From: Homoserinimonas sp. OAct 916
GTDB lineage: Bacteria > Actinomycetota > Actinomycetes > Actinomycetales > Microbacteriaceae
Length of the DNA: 64,000 nt
NCBI RefSeq assembly: GCF_003260275.1
Contig: NZ_QJHB01000007.1
Location: forward strand, 1 to 64,000
Reading direction: 5' to 3'
Part shown: piece by piece, positions 26,370 through 34,965 of the stretch
How positions within the stretch are numbered: the first letter of the stretch is position 1
Layout of the letters: each line of letters opens with the position of its first letter
Position numbers and translations under genes: made by a program
The notes under the pieces: generated by a model
Told to the model about the DNA's origin: nothing
Databases searched by the model: none
What the model saw: only the letters and a program-made list of their open reading frames with translations

Positions 26370-26864
26370 TCAGCCGGCGCTTCGGCCGGGTTCAGTCTCG
26401 GCAGGTTTGGTGTCGGCAGGTTTGGTGTCGGCAGGTTTGGTGTCGGCAGGTCTGGTCACGGCAGAGACGGCTTCGATCGCCGGTGCGTCTCGTCGGGCAT
26501 CAGTCGGCTGGGATTCCTCCGCGCGCACCGTCAGCTTATTCGCCACCAGCGTTCTTTGCCCACGGTTTGCCCATCGATCGAGAATCAACGCCACGACGAT
26601 GCCGAGTGCCCCTCCGAATACGATCCCGAAGATCAGTAGGAAGCCGAATACCTGGGCCTGGCTGTAGCCCTCGGCGGGCTCACGCAGCACGGCCGCGAAG
26701 AAGGCGCCCGCCGCCCCCAGCCCTGCTCCGAGCACGATCAGTCGCAGATAGCGCGGCGACCGGCGCACCAGCACCTGCTCGGTGCTGGAGTCGACGTGCC
26801 CGGTCGCGGGCACGGGCGGCGCCTCATTCGACGTGTCTGGCACTGGGTCGGTGTTGCGTGTCAT
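26370..26864 (-). CDS. Two-helix membrane protein with repetitive tail
   Basis: A 164-residue protein of unknown function found upstream of purF on the same strand (gap 36 bp). The N-terminal 35 residues are hydrophilic; two membrane helices lie at about 42-62 (LIVLGAGLGAAGAFFAAVL) and 72-95, and the remaining 65 residues are hydrophilic. The very end consists of repeated TKPAD encoded by 15-bp tandem repeats. Similar two-helix proteins beside purF occur in other Microbacteriaceae, from memory. An AGAGGA directly touches the ATG at 26864, too close for normal initiation, so the true start is uncertain. Confidence 0.7.
   Translation of the reverse strand: MTRNTDPVPDTSNEAPPVPATGHVDSSTEQVLVRRSPRYLRLIVLGAGLGAAGAFFAAVLREPAEGYSQAQVFGFLLIFGIVFGGALGIVVALILDRWANRGQRTLVANKLTVRAEESQPTDARRDAPAIEAVSAVTRPADTKPADTKPADTKPAETEPGRSAG
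26389..26463. repeat. Five 15-bp tandem repeats at a gene 3' end
   Basis: Units start at 26389, 26404, 26419, 26434 and 26449. The middle three are identical (GGTTTGGTGTCGGCA) and the outer two are diverged. They encode the repeated TKPAD of the membrane protein on the minus strand. Confidence 0.95.
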
Positions 26865-26958
26865 TCCTCTATTGTCTCCGACTTGGCTGGGAGCCGTCGA
26901 CGGGCCAGGTATCGCTGACCCCCTGACCGCATTCAGTCAACGGGCGCATGATGGAGTC

Positions 26959-27786
26959 ATGACCGTCTGGACGTGCGCCACGTGCGGGATTGAACATCCC
27001 GACACGCAGTATCCGCCGCCCATCTGCGAGATCTGCTCCGACGACCGGCAGTGGGTTCCGCTCGACGGCCAACACTGGACCAGCCAGGCCGAACTGGCGT
27101 CAACTGGCCACCACAGCCGAGTGGAGTTGCTGGAGCCCGACCTCTACGGCCTCACCTGCACGCCCTCCGTCGGTATCGGCCAGCGCGGCCTGATCGTGCG
27201 CACCAGCGGCGGGAACCTGCTCTGGGAACCGCCCGGCTTCGTCGATGCGCTCGCCGTCGACCTGGTACACAACATCGGCGGAATCGCGGCCATCGCGGCC
27301 AGCCACCCGCATCTGACCGGCGCCTCGATCCAGTGGAGCCACGCTTTCGACGGCGCACCGGTATGGGTCGCATCCGCCGACCGCGCCTGGATCAGACGTC
27401 CCGATCCTGCGATCGAGTTGTGGCAGGGGGCGTTGAGGGTGCTGCCGGGCCTCACCCTCATCCAGTGCGGTGGACACTTCGCCGGTTCGAGCATCGCCCA
27501 TTGGCCGGCAGGGGCGCACGAAAAAGGGGTGTTGATCACCGGTGACACGATCGCGATCGGCGGCGATCACCGCTCTGTCAACTCGATGCGCAGTTTCGTC
27601 AACAACATTCCGCTGCCCGAGCGGGCGATCCGCCGTATTCTGGCGACGACCGAACCGTTGGAGTATGACCGCATCTATTCCGCGTTCACCCAGATTGATG
27701 AGGGCGCGAAACAGATCGTGGACTTCTCGTTGAACCGGTACATCGACTGGATTCGCGGCGATGTCCCGGACGAACCCGACAGCTGA
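26959..27786 (+). CDS. Metallo-beta-lactamase-fold-like protein with N-terminal zinc-ribbon
   Basis: A 275-residue protein. It begins with a rubredoxin/zinc-ribbon-like CATCGIEHPDTQYPPPICEIC (C-X2-C ... C-X2-C). The remainder resembles MBL-fold hydrolases in layout: GNLLWEPPGF, then IAASHPHLTGASIQWS, then CGGHFAGSSIAHWP and GVLITGDTI. The classic HXHXDH metal motif is replaced by SHPHLTGA, so the metal site is degenerate or altered and activity is uncertain. ATG at 26959 has GGAG two bases upstream, a tight spacing; the frame is open further upstream without similarity. It is divergent from the two-helix membrane gene. Confidence 0.75.
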   Translation: MTVWTCATCGIEHPDTQYPPPICEICSDDRQWVPLDGQHWTSQAELASTGHHSRVELLEPDLYGLTCTPSVGIGQRGLIVRTSGGNLLWEPPGFVDALAVDLVHNIGGIAAIAASHPHLTGASIQWSHAFDGAPVWVASADRAWIRRPDPAIELWQGALRVLPGLTLIQCGGHFAGSSIAHWPAGAHEKGVLITGDTIAIGGDHRSVNSMRSFVNNIPLPERAIRRILATTEPLEYDRIYSAFTQIDEGAKQIVDFSLNRYIDWIRGDVPDEPDS

Positions 27787-27813
27787 CCGGGCGTACGTCG
27801 CAAACGTTCGGCG

Positions 27814-28752
27814 TCAGGTGATCACGTCGATCGGCTGGGTCTTGGGGTGCTCGTGCACAAGAGGGATGCGTTCGGCCTCGTTGCTCAACGCCGCAATGAC
27901 CTTGCGCACCGAGAGCCGCTCCGCCCGGTCTGGTCGCATCAACGCGACGATGTGCCGCTCCGACTCGATGCCAGACAATTCCTTGACCGCGAGGCCGGGG
28001 TTCACCGTGGTGAACCGCGGAAGCAGGGCGATGCCGTGGCCCGCAAGAACCAGCGCCTCGATCACACGGGTGTTCGAGAACCGCTGCACGACCGTGACCG
28101 GCTGCCGAGTGTATGCCTCCAACTCCAGCAGCAGACGGCTGGTCGGATAGCCGACGGGCATACCGATCCAACTCTCACCGATGAGATCCTTGGGGGCGAT
28201 TGTGGTGCGGCCTGCCAGCCGGTGCCCGAGTGGCAGGACGACGTCGAGCGGCTCGACCATCAGCGGCACCTGGGTCAGGCCGCGGCCGGCCCAGGTGCTC
28301 GTGCCCTTGGGGGAATGCGCCAACACAACGTCGTAGTCATTTGCGAGGTCGGCAAATACCTCAATCGACGGATCGACGTCATCACAAAGCAGCACCAGCC
28401 CTTCGGCTCCGGCCAACGTGGTGAGCGCTCCGGGCAGCAGCATCTCCCCCGCGGTCGGAAAGATGGCCATCGTCACCTCGCCGACCGGGTTGTTCGCGTA
28501 TTCGTCCCAGAGTGCGGATGCCTTCTCAATCGCGATGCGCACATCCCGGGCACTGGCAGCCAGAGTGCGACCGGCGTGGGTCAGGCTGATCCCCCTTCCA
28601 GCGGGCTGGGTGAGCGGTGCCCCGACCTCTTTCTCCAGCAGTTTGATCTGCTGGGAAACCGCGGAGGGAGTGCGATGCGTGGCGCGCGCGACCGCAGTGA
28701 TCGTGCCGCGTTCAGCCAGTTCTCGGAGCAGATCGAGCCGTCGAATGTCCAT
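27814..28752 (-). CDS. LysR family transcriptional regulator
   Basis: A 312-residue LysR-type regulator. The N-terminal winged helix-turn-helix is canonical (MDIRRLDLLRELAERGTITAVARATHRTPSAVSQQIKLLEKEVGAPL). The effector domain follows from about residue 90, with VTMAIFPTAGEMLLPG as its first strand. Regulators of this kind often act on a divergent gene; here the divergent neighbour is a 37-residue membrane protein starting 136 bp away, and that gap contains the probable binding site. No effector can be deduced. The gene is convergent with the MBL-like gene. Confidence 0.93.
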   Translation of the reverse strand: MDIRRLDLLRELAERGTITAVARATHRTPSAVSQQIKLLEKEVGAPLTQPAGRGISLTHAGRTLAASARDVRIAIEKASALWDEYANNPVGEVTMAIFPTAGEMLLPGALTTLAGAEGLVLLCDDVDPSIEVFADLANDYDVVLAHSPKGTSTWAGRGLTQVPLMVEPLDVVLPLGHRLAGRTTIAPKDLIGESWIGMPVGYPTSRLLLELEAYTRQPVTVVQRFSNTRVIEALVLAGHGIALLPRFTTVNPGLAVKELSGIESERHIVALMRPDRAERLSVRKVIAALSNEAERIPLVHEHPKTQPIDVIT

Positions 28753-28888
28753 GTAGCCAGACTACACATTCAGTAAAGTATTATGCGCTTGTCCTATATG
28801 GACAAGTCGGCTTGAATAGTAGTCAAGAGCTTTTGGAACCAATGGGCTCCAACCCCCGCTCACCCTTCTTGAAGAAAGGCAGGTCGTC

Positions 28889-29002
28889 ATGATCGTTCTC
28901 ATGTCACTCCTCGGCGTTATGGCTTTCTCGGCAATCGTCGGTGCTTTCGCGATCACCTCTCGCGACGGATACCGCCGAGTTCCCAGCATCGCCCGCTACT
29001 AG
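28889..29002 (+). CDS. Small single-helix membrane protein
   Basis: A 37-codon gene starting ATGATCGTTCTCATG. The protein is one hydrophobic helix (about residues 2-22, rich in L, V, A, F) followed by a basic tail ITSRDGYRRVPSIARY. AAAGG (28875-28879) lies about ten bases upstream, and a rho-independent terminator follows at 29062-29094, which together support a real transcript. The tail pattern RDGYRRVP recurs in small actinobacterial proteins next to LysR genes, from memory. The gene is divergent from the LysR regulator and is its likely target. Function unknown; a membrane-interacting regulator is possible. Confidence 0.65.
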   Translation: MIVLMSLLGVMAFSAIVGAFAITSRDGYRRVPSIARY

Positions 29003-29061
29003 AAGCTGGGCACGCCTCCGGGCAGCCCACCAGACTTGCCGTCCATCGCGGCAATCACAAG

Positions 29062-29094
29062 AACCCCCGTCTCGTCCATCGCGAGGCGGGGTTT
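29062..29094 (+). terminator. Rho-independent terminator
   Basis: AACCCCCGTCTCG (29062-29074) pairs with CGAGGCGGGGTTT (29082-29094) with one mismatch/bulge, followed by a T-rich TTTCTCATT. It ends the transcript of the small membrane protein. The following 29095-29173 stretch contains short GCGGCAGG/TTCTCATTCCGG direct repeats and no gene. Confidence 0.75.
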
Positions 29095-29173
29095 CTCATT
29101 GCGGCAGGTTTTCGTTCTGGAGCTCGCCACTGCGGCAGGTGCTTCTCCAGAAACTTCTCATTCCGGCAACTTC

Positions 29174-29554
29174 TCATTCCGGAGACACGATCGGCAGGTG
29201 GCCGGTCAGGTCGGCGCGCTGCCCCGAGGCGTGGATGCTGCCACCGGCGATGCCATCGGCCCATGTGAGCGATCCGGCCGCCAGGGCAAGCCACGTCGTG
29301 GCATCCATCTCGACCACATTCGGCGGTGTTCCGCGCGTGTGCCGCGGACCAGGCACACACTGCACGGCCCCGAAGGGCGGCACCCGCACCTCCACCGTGT
29401 TGCCCGGGGAGTCCTCGGCCAGACGCTGCAAGAGGTAACGCACTGCCGTCGCGGTGACCTCCCTGCCGGGACCCGGGCCACCTTCTGCGGGATGGGCGGC
29501 AACCTCGGCGAGCGCTGTACGCCCCACCTCGTCTGGGATCCTTCGCCTGGCCAC
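29174..29554 (-). CDS. Sterol carrier family protein (SCP2-like)
   Basis: A 126-residue protein of the actinobacterial sterol carrier family. Recognised segments are MARRRIPDEVGRTAL, ATAVRYLLQRLAEDSPG, TVEVRVPPFGAVQCVPG, HTRGTPPNVVEMDATTWLAL and the final ASGQRADLTGHLP. SCP2-like domains bind lipids, but the ligand of this bacterial group is unknown. It is divergent from purD with only 56 bp between start codons, an arrangement conserved in Microbacteriaceae to my knowledge, so the two probably share a promoter region. Confidence 0.88.
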   Translation of the reverse strand: MARRRIPDEVGRTALAEVAAHPAEGGPGPGREVTATAVRYLLQRLAEDSPGNTVEVRVPPFGAVQCVPGPRHTRGTPPNVVEMDATTWLALAAGSLTWADGIAGGSIHASGQRADLTGHLPIVSPE

Positions 29555-29610
29555 CCGTCCAGTCTGCCAGTTGCGTTGGGTTCCGGGCCGCCAGATAGTC
29601 TGAATGGGTG

Positions 29611-30894
29611 ATGATTCTCGTTCTCGGTTCCGGTGCCCGCGAGCACGCTCTGATTCGTTCCCTGTGCACCGAAGACGCCGGCCACACGGTTGTTGCGGCC
29701 CCCGGAAATGCCGGCATCGCGAGCGACGTCGAGACGGTGCCGCTTGATCCGTGTGATCCGAACCAAGTGGTGGCCTTCGCCATTGAGCGAGCGGTCGAGC
29801 TCGTCATCGTGGGACCGGAGGCGCCGTTGGTCGCGGGGGTCGCCGATGCCGTGCGCGCGGCCGGCATACCCGTGTTCGGCCCCGATGCTTCGGCTGCACA
29901 GCTGGAGGGCAGTAAGACCTACGCCAAGCGGATCATGGATGCCGCCGGTGTGCCGACCGGGCGCGCGATCCTCGCCGCCGACATCGATGCCGCCAGAACG
30001 GCGATCGACGAGTTCGGTGCCCCCTACGTCGTCAAGGCCGATGGTCTCGCCGCGGGCAAGGGGGTTCTGGTCACCGAGGACCGTGAAGCGGCACTGGCGC
30101 ACGTCACGCACTGGCTGCCCCACGGCAGCGTTCTGGTCGAGGAGTTCTTGACCGGGCCCGAGGTATCGCTGTTCTTCGTGAGTGACGGCGAGTCGGTTCG
30201 TGCGCTGGCGCCCGCCCAGGACTTCAAGCGCCTGGGCGACGACGACCTGGGGCCGAACACCGGCGGGATGGGCGCGTACTCGCCGCTGCCGTGGCTCGAC
30301 GAGCTCTTCGGCAGCGAACAGGCCTTCGTCACCGAGGTCACCGACACCGTCGCGCTGCCGACCGTCAGGCAGATGGCCGCCGAACACACGCCGTTCATCG
30401 GACTCCTGTACTGCGGGCTGATCCTGACCCCCCAGGGGGTTCGGGTGATCGAGTTCAACGCGCGCTTCGGCGACCCCGAAACCCAAGTGGTCTTGCCTCG
30501 CCTTGTCACCCCACTGTCGACGGTGCTGCTGGCAGCCGCGACGGGCACCCTCTCCGAGTTGCCCGCGCTCGCGTTCTCACCACTGGTCGCCGTCACCGTG
30601 GTGCTGGCGAGCGAGGGCTACCCCGAGTCGCCGGTGACGGGTCGCCCGATCACCGGGCTGGGCGAGGCGGCGGCGGTTCCCGGGGTGTCCGTGTTGCATG
30701 CGGGCACCGGGTTGCAGCCCAATGATGAACTGGTATCAGCTGGCGGGCGGGTTCTCAGCGTGGTCGCGCTCGGCAAAGATTTCGGTTCGGCACGCAGCCG
30801 GGTTTACGAGGCCGTGTCGCAGATAGGTTTCACCGGCGCCCAGTATCGCACCGACATCGCCGCGGGTGCCGGCACCGGCACCGGCACCAAATAA
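29611..30894 (+). CDS. purD: Phosphoribosylamine-glycine ligase
   Basis: A 427-residue ATP-grasp enzyme joining phosphoribosylamine and glycine (second purine step). Seen motifs: MILVLGSGAREHAL at the start, PGNAGI, VVKADGLAAGKGV for ATP binding, EEFLTGPEVSLF, and DDDLGPNTGGMGAYSP, with RVIEFNARFGDPETQ for metal binding. An immediately upstream GTG at 29608 is an alternative start. The C-terminus ends in a GTGTGTK tail from repeated GGCACC. It is divergent from the sterol-carrier gene. Confidence 0.97.
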   Translation: MILVLGSGAREHALIRSLCTEDAGHTVVAAPGNAGIASDVETVPLDPCDPNQVVAFAIERAVELVIVGPEAPLVAGVADAVRAAGIPVFGPDASAAQLEGSKTYAKRIMDAAGVPTGRAILAADIDAARTAIDEFGAPYVVKADGLAAGKGVLVTEDREAALAHVTHWLPHGSVLVEEFLTGPEVSLFFVSDGESVRALAPAQDFKRLGDDDLGPNTGGMGAYSPLPWLDELFGSEQAFVTEVTDTVALPTVRQMAAEHTPFIGLLYCGLILTPQGVRVIEFNARFGDPETQVVLPRLVTPLSTVLLAAATGTLSELPALAFSPLVAVTVVLASEGYPESPVTGRPITGLGEAAAVPGVSVLHAGTGLQPNDELVSAGGRVLSVVALGKDFGSARSRVYEAVSQIGFTGAQYRTDIAAGAGTGTGTK

Positions 30895-30949
30895 CGGGTA
30901 CCAGCTCTGCCCACCCCTAGTCATGGGTTCCCGCCCACGGGTCGAGGAA

Positions 30950-31040
30950 TCGAGAGGGGCGAAGGATTGTCTCGAAATCGCGGCGCACAGCCCCGCGGAT
31001 TGAGGGATCCGACGAAGGAGGATCGTCTCGAAATCCCGCA
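30950..31040. repeat. Two copies of a dispersed intergenic motif
   Basis: GAAGGATTGTCTCGAAATC (30961-30979) and GAAGGAGGATCGTCTCGAAA (from 31014) are variants of one motif, GAAGGA-(T/C)GTCTCGAAA-C. The same motif appears inverted at about 39181-39211. It resembles the short degenerate repeats scattered between genes in Microbacteriaceae. No gene lies between purD and the next coding region. Confidence 0.5.
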
Positions 31041-31045
31041 CCCGA

Positions 31046-32284
31046 TCACAGAATGTCTGCGTCAACAACAACTCCGCGCAGCGGCCATGGCTGCCAGCCC
31101 TCGGGCAGGGCGGCCAACCGGGCGGCAGCGGCAGAAAGTCGCTCGGGGGAGAGTTGGGGCGGCTCACCTCTTCCACCTCGCGAACCGGTGACCCTGCCGT
31201 CGTCGTCGGTGCTGACTTGGGCGAAATCGGTCTCCATTCGGCGGCTCACCGGATACTGCTCCGCGAAGCCTCCGCGGGCGACAGCCAGCACCAGGTCCTC
31301 GAGCTCACCCGCCACCGCCTGGATGTCGTCGTCACAGGCATCGCAGCCGCACGCAGGGAAGGGGACGCTGTGCAGCACGCCCGCCTCCACCATCACGCCG
31401 GGAAAACCGGTCAGAACGAACACGAGCGGCGCACCATCCGCACTCCGCGGTGACAGGCGTACGATCTCCCACACGTCTTCGTGCGGCTGCAGCAACTCCA
31501 GGTCTGCCGGATCGATCTGTTGGACGTCCACGTCGTAGACCTGCTCCACGTACTCCACCAGGGCGTGCGCCACCGAATGCAGGGGGGCGAAGCGCTCCAG
31601 GTTGCTCGTGACGCTGTAGCTCGCCTCATCCGGGCCGTCATCGCCCCAGCGCCGGCCGTACGGGATCGGTTCTCCGGCAGCGTCGAGGAATGTCCTCTCA
31701 GGAAGCAGCGGACGTCGATACTTCTGCGTTGCGGGTTGCGCGGGTACCGGCAACGGCAGCGCCGGCAGCACGTCATCCGCCTGTTCGTCGACCCACTCGG
31801 CCAGCGACGCCGCGAAGGCGTGCAACCAGTCGTCGTCACTCGCGAAGACCGGGCCGTCGTCGAGGCTGCCCGTGAGAGGCTTCGCGAGTCGCTCCAGAAC
31901 CTGTTGCACGACGTAGCTTCGGCGCCCGGCCCCGACTTCCGCTGATCCGTCACCGGCGGGGCCCCAGGCCGCGTCTTCACGCAGGGCAGCCAGGGTGTTA
32001 CCGAGAAAGACGGTTGCCGCCTCCTTCAATTCGGTGTCAGCCGTGAGCTCGCCGATGTGCGTGTGCAGGAATCGAAGGAGCGCAAGAGGGTCTGCCGAAA
32101 GTTCTCGAGCGTCGGCATCTGCCCTGTTGACGAAGTCGAGAAAGTGGGCATAGCCGCTACGGTGGCGAATGGGCTGAAAGCCTGATTCGCCCCCGGCCCA
32201 CGCAAGCCGCCACCCGAATGCGGCGGATTGGTCGCCCGAAAGCGGCGCGGCCACGCCCTCGAACACATCCTCACGCGCAGTCAT
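31046..32284 (-). CDS. Uncharacterised protein, C-terminal half DUF6226-like
   Basis: A 412-residue protein with no catalytic motif I recognise. Residues about 1-170 (RLAWAGGESGFQPI, RSGYAHFLDFVNRADADA) are mostly helical and unfamiliar. The C-terminal half has RRPLLPERTFLDAAGEPIPYGRRWGDDGPDEASY, then VTSNLERFAPLHSVAHALVEYV, and VFVLTGFPGVMVEAGVLH followed by CGCDACDDD. This resembles DUF6226-type actinobacterial proteins (from memory, moderate confidence). The CGCDAC group could bind metal. A 34-bp gap separates it from the SdpI-type gene on the same strand upstream. Probably cytoplasmic. Confidence 0.65.
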   Translation of the reverse strand: MTAREDVFEGVAAPLSGDQSAAFGWRLAWAGGESGFQPIRHRSGYAHFLDFVNRADADARELSADPLALLRFLHTHIGELTADTELKEAATVFLGNTLAALREDAAWGPAGDGSAEVGAGRRSYVVQQVLERLAKPLTGSLDDGPVFASDDDWLHAFAASLAEWVDEQADDVLPALPLPVPAQPATQKYRRPLLPERTFLDAAGEPIPYGRRWGDDGPDEASYSVTSNLERFAPLHSVAHALVEYVEQVYDVDVQQIDPADLELLQPHEDVWEIVRLSPRSADGAPLVFVLTGFPGVMVEAGVLHSVPFPACGCDACDDDIQAVAGELEDLVLAVARGGFAEQYPVSRRMETDFAQVSTDDDGRVTGSRGGRGEPPQLSPERLSAAAARLAALPEGWQPWPLRGVVVDADIL

Positions 32285-32318
32285 CGCGCAGGGCTGATCA
32301 TGGGTCGCCCGCCTACTC

Positions 32319-32687
32319 TCAGCGGCGGGACTTGCGCTGCGGCTTGGGCAGCGGCACCTTCACTGCGGCGCGGTGCGCGACCATGGCGCCCCAGATCGTT
32401 CCACCGAGCAGGATCACGGCACCGATCATCACAAACATCTCCATATTCGCTGGGGTGTTCGACCCGAACAGCCCGAACCCCGCGAAAACGACTGCGAGGC
32501 CGCTGGTCACCCAGTGGGGGATGACCGCTGCCGCGTGTCCGGCCCGCCAGGCGGCGTCGCTGACCATCACACTGGGCAGGCGAATGCCGGCAATCTGGTT
32601 CACGCCGATCCGACCGGTCGCGCACGCCTGGACGGCACCCGCTATCACGAGGGCCCCGACGATCAACAGCACACTGGCAAATTCCAT
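32319..32687 (-). CDS. SdpI family membrane protein
   Basis: A 122-residue protein with three membrane helices (about 3-22, 60-78 and 85-104). Between helix 1 and 2 it has the family motif GRIGVNQIAGIRLPSVMVSDAAWRAGHAA, matching SdpI/DUF proteins (NxxxGIRxxxxxxSxxxWxxGH). SdpI of Bacillus gives immunity to a toxin peptide; most homologues have unknown roles. The ATG at 32687 is chosen because it opens the first helix; the much longer upstream open frame lies over unrelated sequence. The tail is basic (PKPQRKSRR). Confidence 0.8.
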   Translation of the reverse strand: MEFASVLLIVGALVIAGAVQACATGRIGVNQIAGIRLPSVMVSDAAWRAGHAAAVIPHWVTSGLAVVFAGFGLFGSNTPANMEMFVMIGAVILLGGTIWGAMVAHRAAVKVPLPKPQRKSRR

Positions 32688-32880
32688 GGCCCAAGCGTAG
32701 GCGATACCGGCTGAGTGCAACCGATATGACCTTTCAGCCCGCGCGATCGCACCATATTTTTGGGCCGCGCACCAGTTGAAACACATCGCGCAAGTTCGAA
32801 CGGGAGCGAGGCGTTCCACGTGGCGCGGGCCGAGGCACTGGACGACCGCAGCGGCGCACACGCTCGCAACCCCACCACCC

Positions 32881-32922
32881 GCGCACGGCGCCGGGCGCAC
32901 GGCGCCGGGCGCACGGTTCGCA
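32881..32922. repeat. 15-bp tandem repeat upstream of purC
   Basis: GCGCACGGCGCCGGG occurs at 32881-32895 and 32896-32910, followed by a partial GCGCACGG. It lies just before the purC promoter region. The rest of the 32688-32942 gap shows no gene. Confidence 0.85.
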
Positions 32923-32930
32923 AGACACAC

Positions 32931-32936
32931 GATAAT
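32931..32936 (+). promoter_or_regulatory. Putative -10 box for leaderless purC
   Basis: GATAAT ends six bases before the GTG start of purC at 32943, so transcription probably begins at the start codon. No separate ribosome binding site is visible. Confidence 0.4.
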
Positions 32937-32942
32937 GGTGGA

Positions 32943-33932
32943 GTGAACGACGCCCAGGCAACACCTCAACCCGCGGCCGCCGAGACTCCCGGCTGGCGCC
33001 TCGAGTACTCGGGCAAGGTGCGCGACCTGTATGTGCCGCATACGGCCGCCGGCCTCGCCGATGCGGATCTCATGCTCGTGGTCGCCTCCGACCGGGTGAG
33101 CGCCTTCGACCACACGCTCGAGCCCGCCATCCCGGGCAAGGGAGAGCTTCTCACCCGGTTGAGTCTGTGGTGGTTCGAGCAATTGAGCGACGTGCCCAAC
33201 CATCTCGTCCGGGCAGACGACGATCCCCCGGAGGCGGCGCCTCCCGTCCCCGTGGCTCTCGCCGGGCGAGCCATGCTCGTCAGCGCCCTCGACATGTTTC
33301 CGGTGGAGTGCGTCGTGCGCGGCTACCTCACCGGTTCGGGATGGCAGGAGTACCAGCAGTCGCAAAGCGTGTGCGGCATTGCGCTGCCAGCCGGCCTCAC
33401 CGACGGTGACCGCCTGCCGGAACCGATCTACACGCCCGCGTGGAAGGCTCCTCAGGGCCAGCATGACGAGAACATCTCGTTCGAGCGCACAGTCGAACTC
33501 GTCGGACGCGAAGTGGCGAACACTCTGCGGGATCTCTCACTGGCCATTTTTATGAGAGCATCTGTCATTGCGGAGCAGCGGGGCATCATTCTCGCCGACA
33601 CCAAGTTCGAGTTCGGCGCCGATCGCGCAACCGGCGAAGTGACGCTGGCCGACGAGGTGCTCACGAGCGACTCCAGCCGGTACTGGGACGCCGCCGCCTG
33701 GGCGGCCGGTGACCGCGGGCAGAGCTTCGACAAGCAGATCGTGCGCGACTGGCTGAGCGCCAACTGGTCTGAGCGAGGCGACGATCAGGCGACACCGCCG
33801 GTGTTGCCGCCGCACATCGTGGAGCAGACTGCTGAGCGTTATCGGGAGCTGATCCACCGGCTCACCGGCCGAACAGTCGAAGCCCACTCTCCGAAGCCGT
33901 CCGAGCCGAGCACTTTTGGGGTCAGTTCTTGA
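32943..33932 (+). CDS. purC: Phosphoribosylaminoimidazole-succinocarboxamide synthase
   Basis: A 329-residue SAICAR synthetase that adds aspartate to carboxyaminoimidazole ribonucleotide with ATP. Seen motifs: YSGKVRDLY, VASDRVSAFDHTL, VRGYLTGSGWQEYQ, CGIALPAGL, EPIYTPAWKA, and ILADTKFEFG with ADEVLTSDSSRYW. Length is that of the long actinobacterial/fungal form. GTG start chosen for the match to family N-termini. It is the last purine gene before the 34-46 kb accessory block; purS follows only at 46.7 kb. Confidence 0.96.
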   Translation: MNDAQATPQPAAAETPGWRLEYSGKVRDLYVPHTAAGLADADLMLVVASDRVSAFDHTLEPAIPGKGELLTRLSLWWFEQLSDVPNHLVRADDDPPEAAPPVPVALAGRAMLVSALDMFPVECVVRGYLTGSGWQEYQQSQSVCGIALPAGLTDGDRLPEPIYTPAWKAPQGQHDENISFERTVELVGREVANTLRDLSLAIFMRASVIAEQRGIILADTKFEFGADRATGEVTLADEVLTSDSSRYWDAAAWAAGDRGQSFDKQIVRDWLSANWSERGDDQATPPVLPPHIVEQTAERYRELIHRLTGRTVEAHSPKPSEPSTFGVSS

Positions 33933-34076
33933 TCCATCCCTCGAAATCAACGCCAGATTTCTGAGAGCGAAACGACGCTGGTTCTCATGGGGCCCGATGG
34001 TGGTGGCCGCGACCACGCCCTTCTTTCCTTAGACTGCTAGAAGGGTGAGTTTCTTCGCCCTCACCCAGGAGGGCGC

Positions 34077-34925
34077 ATGACTGATCACGTTGGAGACGTT
34101 GCCGTGTCCACCAATACGGCGGTGCGTACCGCCTTCTTCGTTTCCGACAGCACCGGGATCACGGCAGAGACGCTCGGCAACGCGCTGCTGGCGAATTTTC
34201 CCTCCATCCAATTCATTCGACAGACTCTGCCGTTCATCGACACGGCCGAGAGCGCTCATGGCGTCGTCCGTGAGGTGAATGCGGCCACCGCGGTGGGAGC
34301 TCTGCCGATCGTGTTCACGACCGTGAAGGCGCCGGCCGTGCGCGAGGTGCTCACCCACGCGGATGCCACGGTCATCGATCTGCTGGGCGGCCACATGTCC
34401 GAATTGGAGCGGGCGCTGGGGACTACCGCATCCGATCAGCCCGGCCAATATCACGGCCTCGGCGACCTGGAGCGGTATTTCGCACGTATGCGCGCGGTCG
34501 AATACGCGATCGAACACGATGATGGGCAGAGTCTGCGCGCCTTGGACGCCGCTGATGTGATCATCATCGCTCCGTCGCGGTGCGGCAAGACCCCGACCAC
34601 CATGTATCTGGCATTGCAGTACGGACTGCTGGTGGCCAACTATCCGCTCACTGATGACGATTTTCCCACTGATGGCCTGCCGCCCGCGATCGCGAAATAT
34701 GCCCGGCGCTGCTTCGGGTTGACGACCACCGCACTGCGGCTGAGTCATGTGCGCTTCGAGCGCCGCCCCAACTCCCGCTACTCGAGCCTCGGACAGTGCA
34801 CACTGGAACTGCGTCGTGCTGAGGCCCTGTACCGACGCACCCGGGTACCGTTCTTGAACTCCGCGACCAAGAGCGTCGAGGAGATGTCAGCTGTGATCAT
34901 CCAGTCGATGAAGTTGCGTGCATGA
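34077..34925 (+). CDS. PEP synthase/PPDK regulatory kinase-phosphorylase (DUF299)
   Basis: A 282-residue bifunctional regulatory protein. Members phosphorylate (with ADP) and dephosphorylate (with Pi) a threonine two residues before the catalytic histidine of phosphoenolpyruvate synthase or pyruvate phosphate dikinase. Seen motifs: [21 protein letters not shown] at the N-terminus, HDDGQSL, the nucleotide loop [18 protein letters not shown], and a C-terminal [17 protein letters not shown] clear ribosome binding site AGGAGGGC precedes the ATG. The target enzyme is encoded 40 bp downstream and has the expected GRTCH site, so the pair works together (gluconeogenesis control). Probably PpsR-type. 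Confidence 0.92.
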   Translation: MTDHVGDVAVSTNTAVRTAFFVSDSTGITAETLGNALLANFPSIQFIRQTLPFIDTAESAHGVVREVNAATAVGALPIVFTTVKAPAVREVLTHADATVIDLLGGHMSELERALGTTASDQPGQYHGLGDLERYFARMRAVEYAIEHDDGQSLRALDAADVIIIAPSRCGKTPTTMYLALQYGLLVANYPLTDDDFPTDGLPPAIAKYARRCFGLTTTALRLSHVRFERRPNSRYSSLGQCTLELRRAEALYRRTRVPFLNSATKSVEEMSAVIIQSMKLRA

Positions 34926-34965
34926 GCAGACACACCCGCGGGTACATAACCGAAAGAGGCATATA

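Noticed and set aside
32688-33464. N-terminal extension of the SdpI-type protein
   Set aside because: The upstream part of that frame runs over purC on the opposite strand and matches nothing; the helix-opening ATG at 32687 fits the family.
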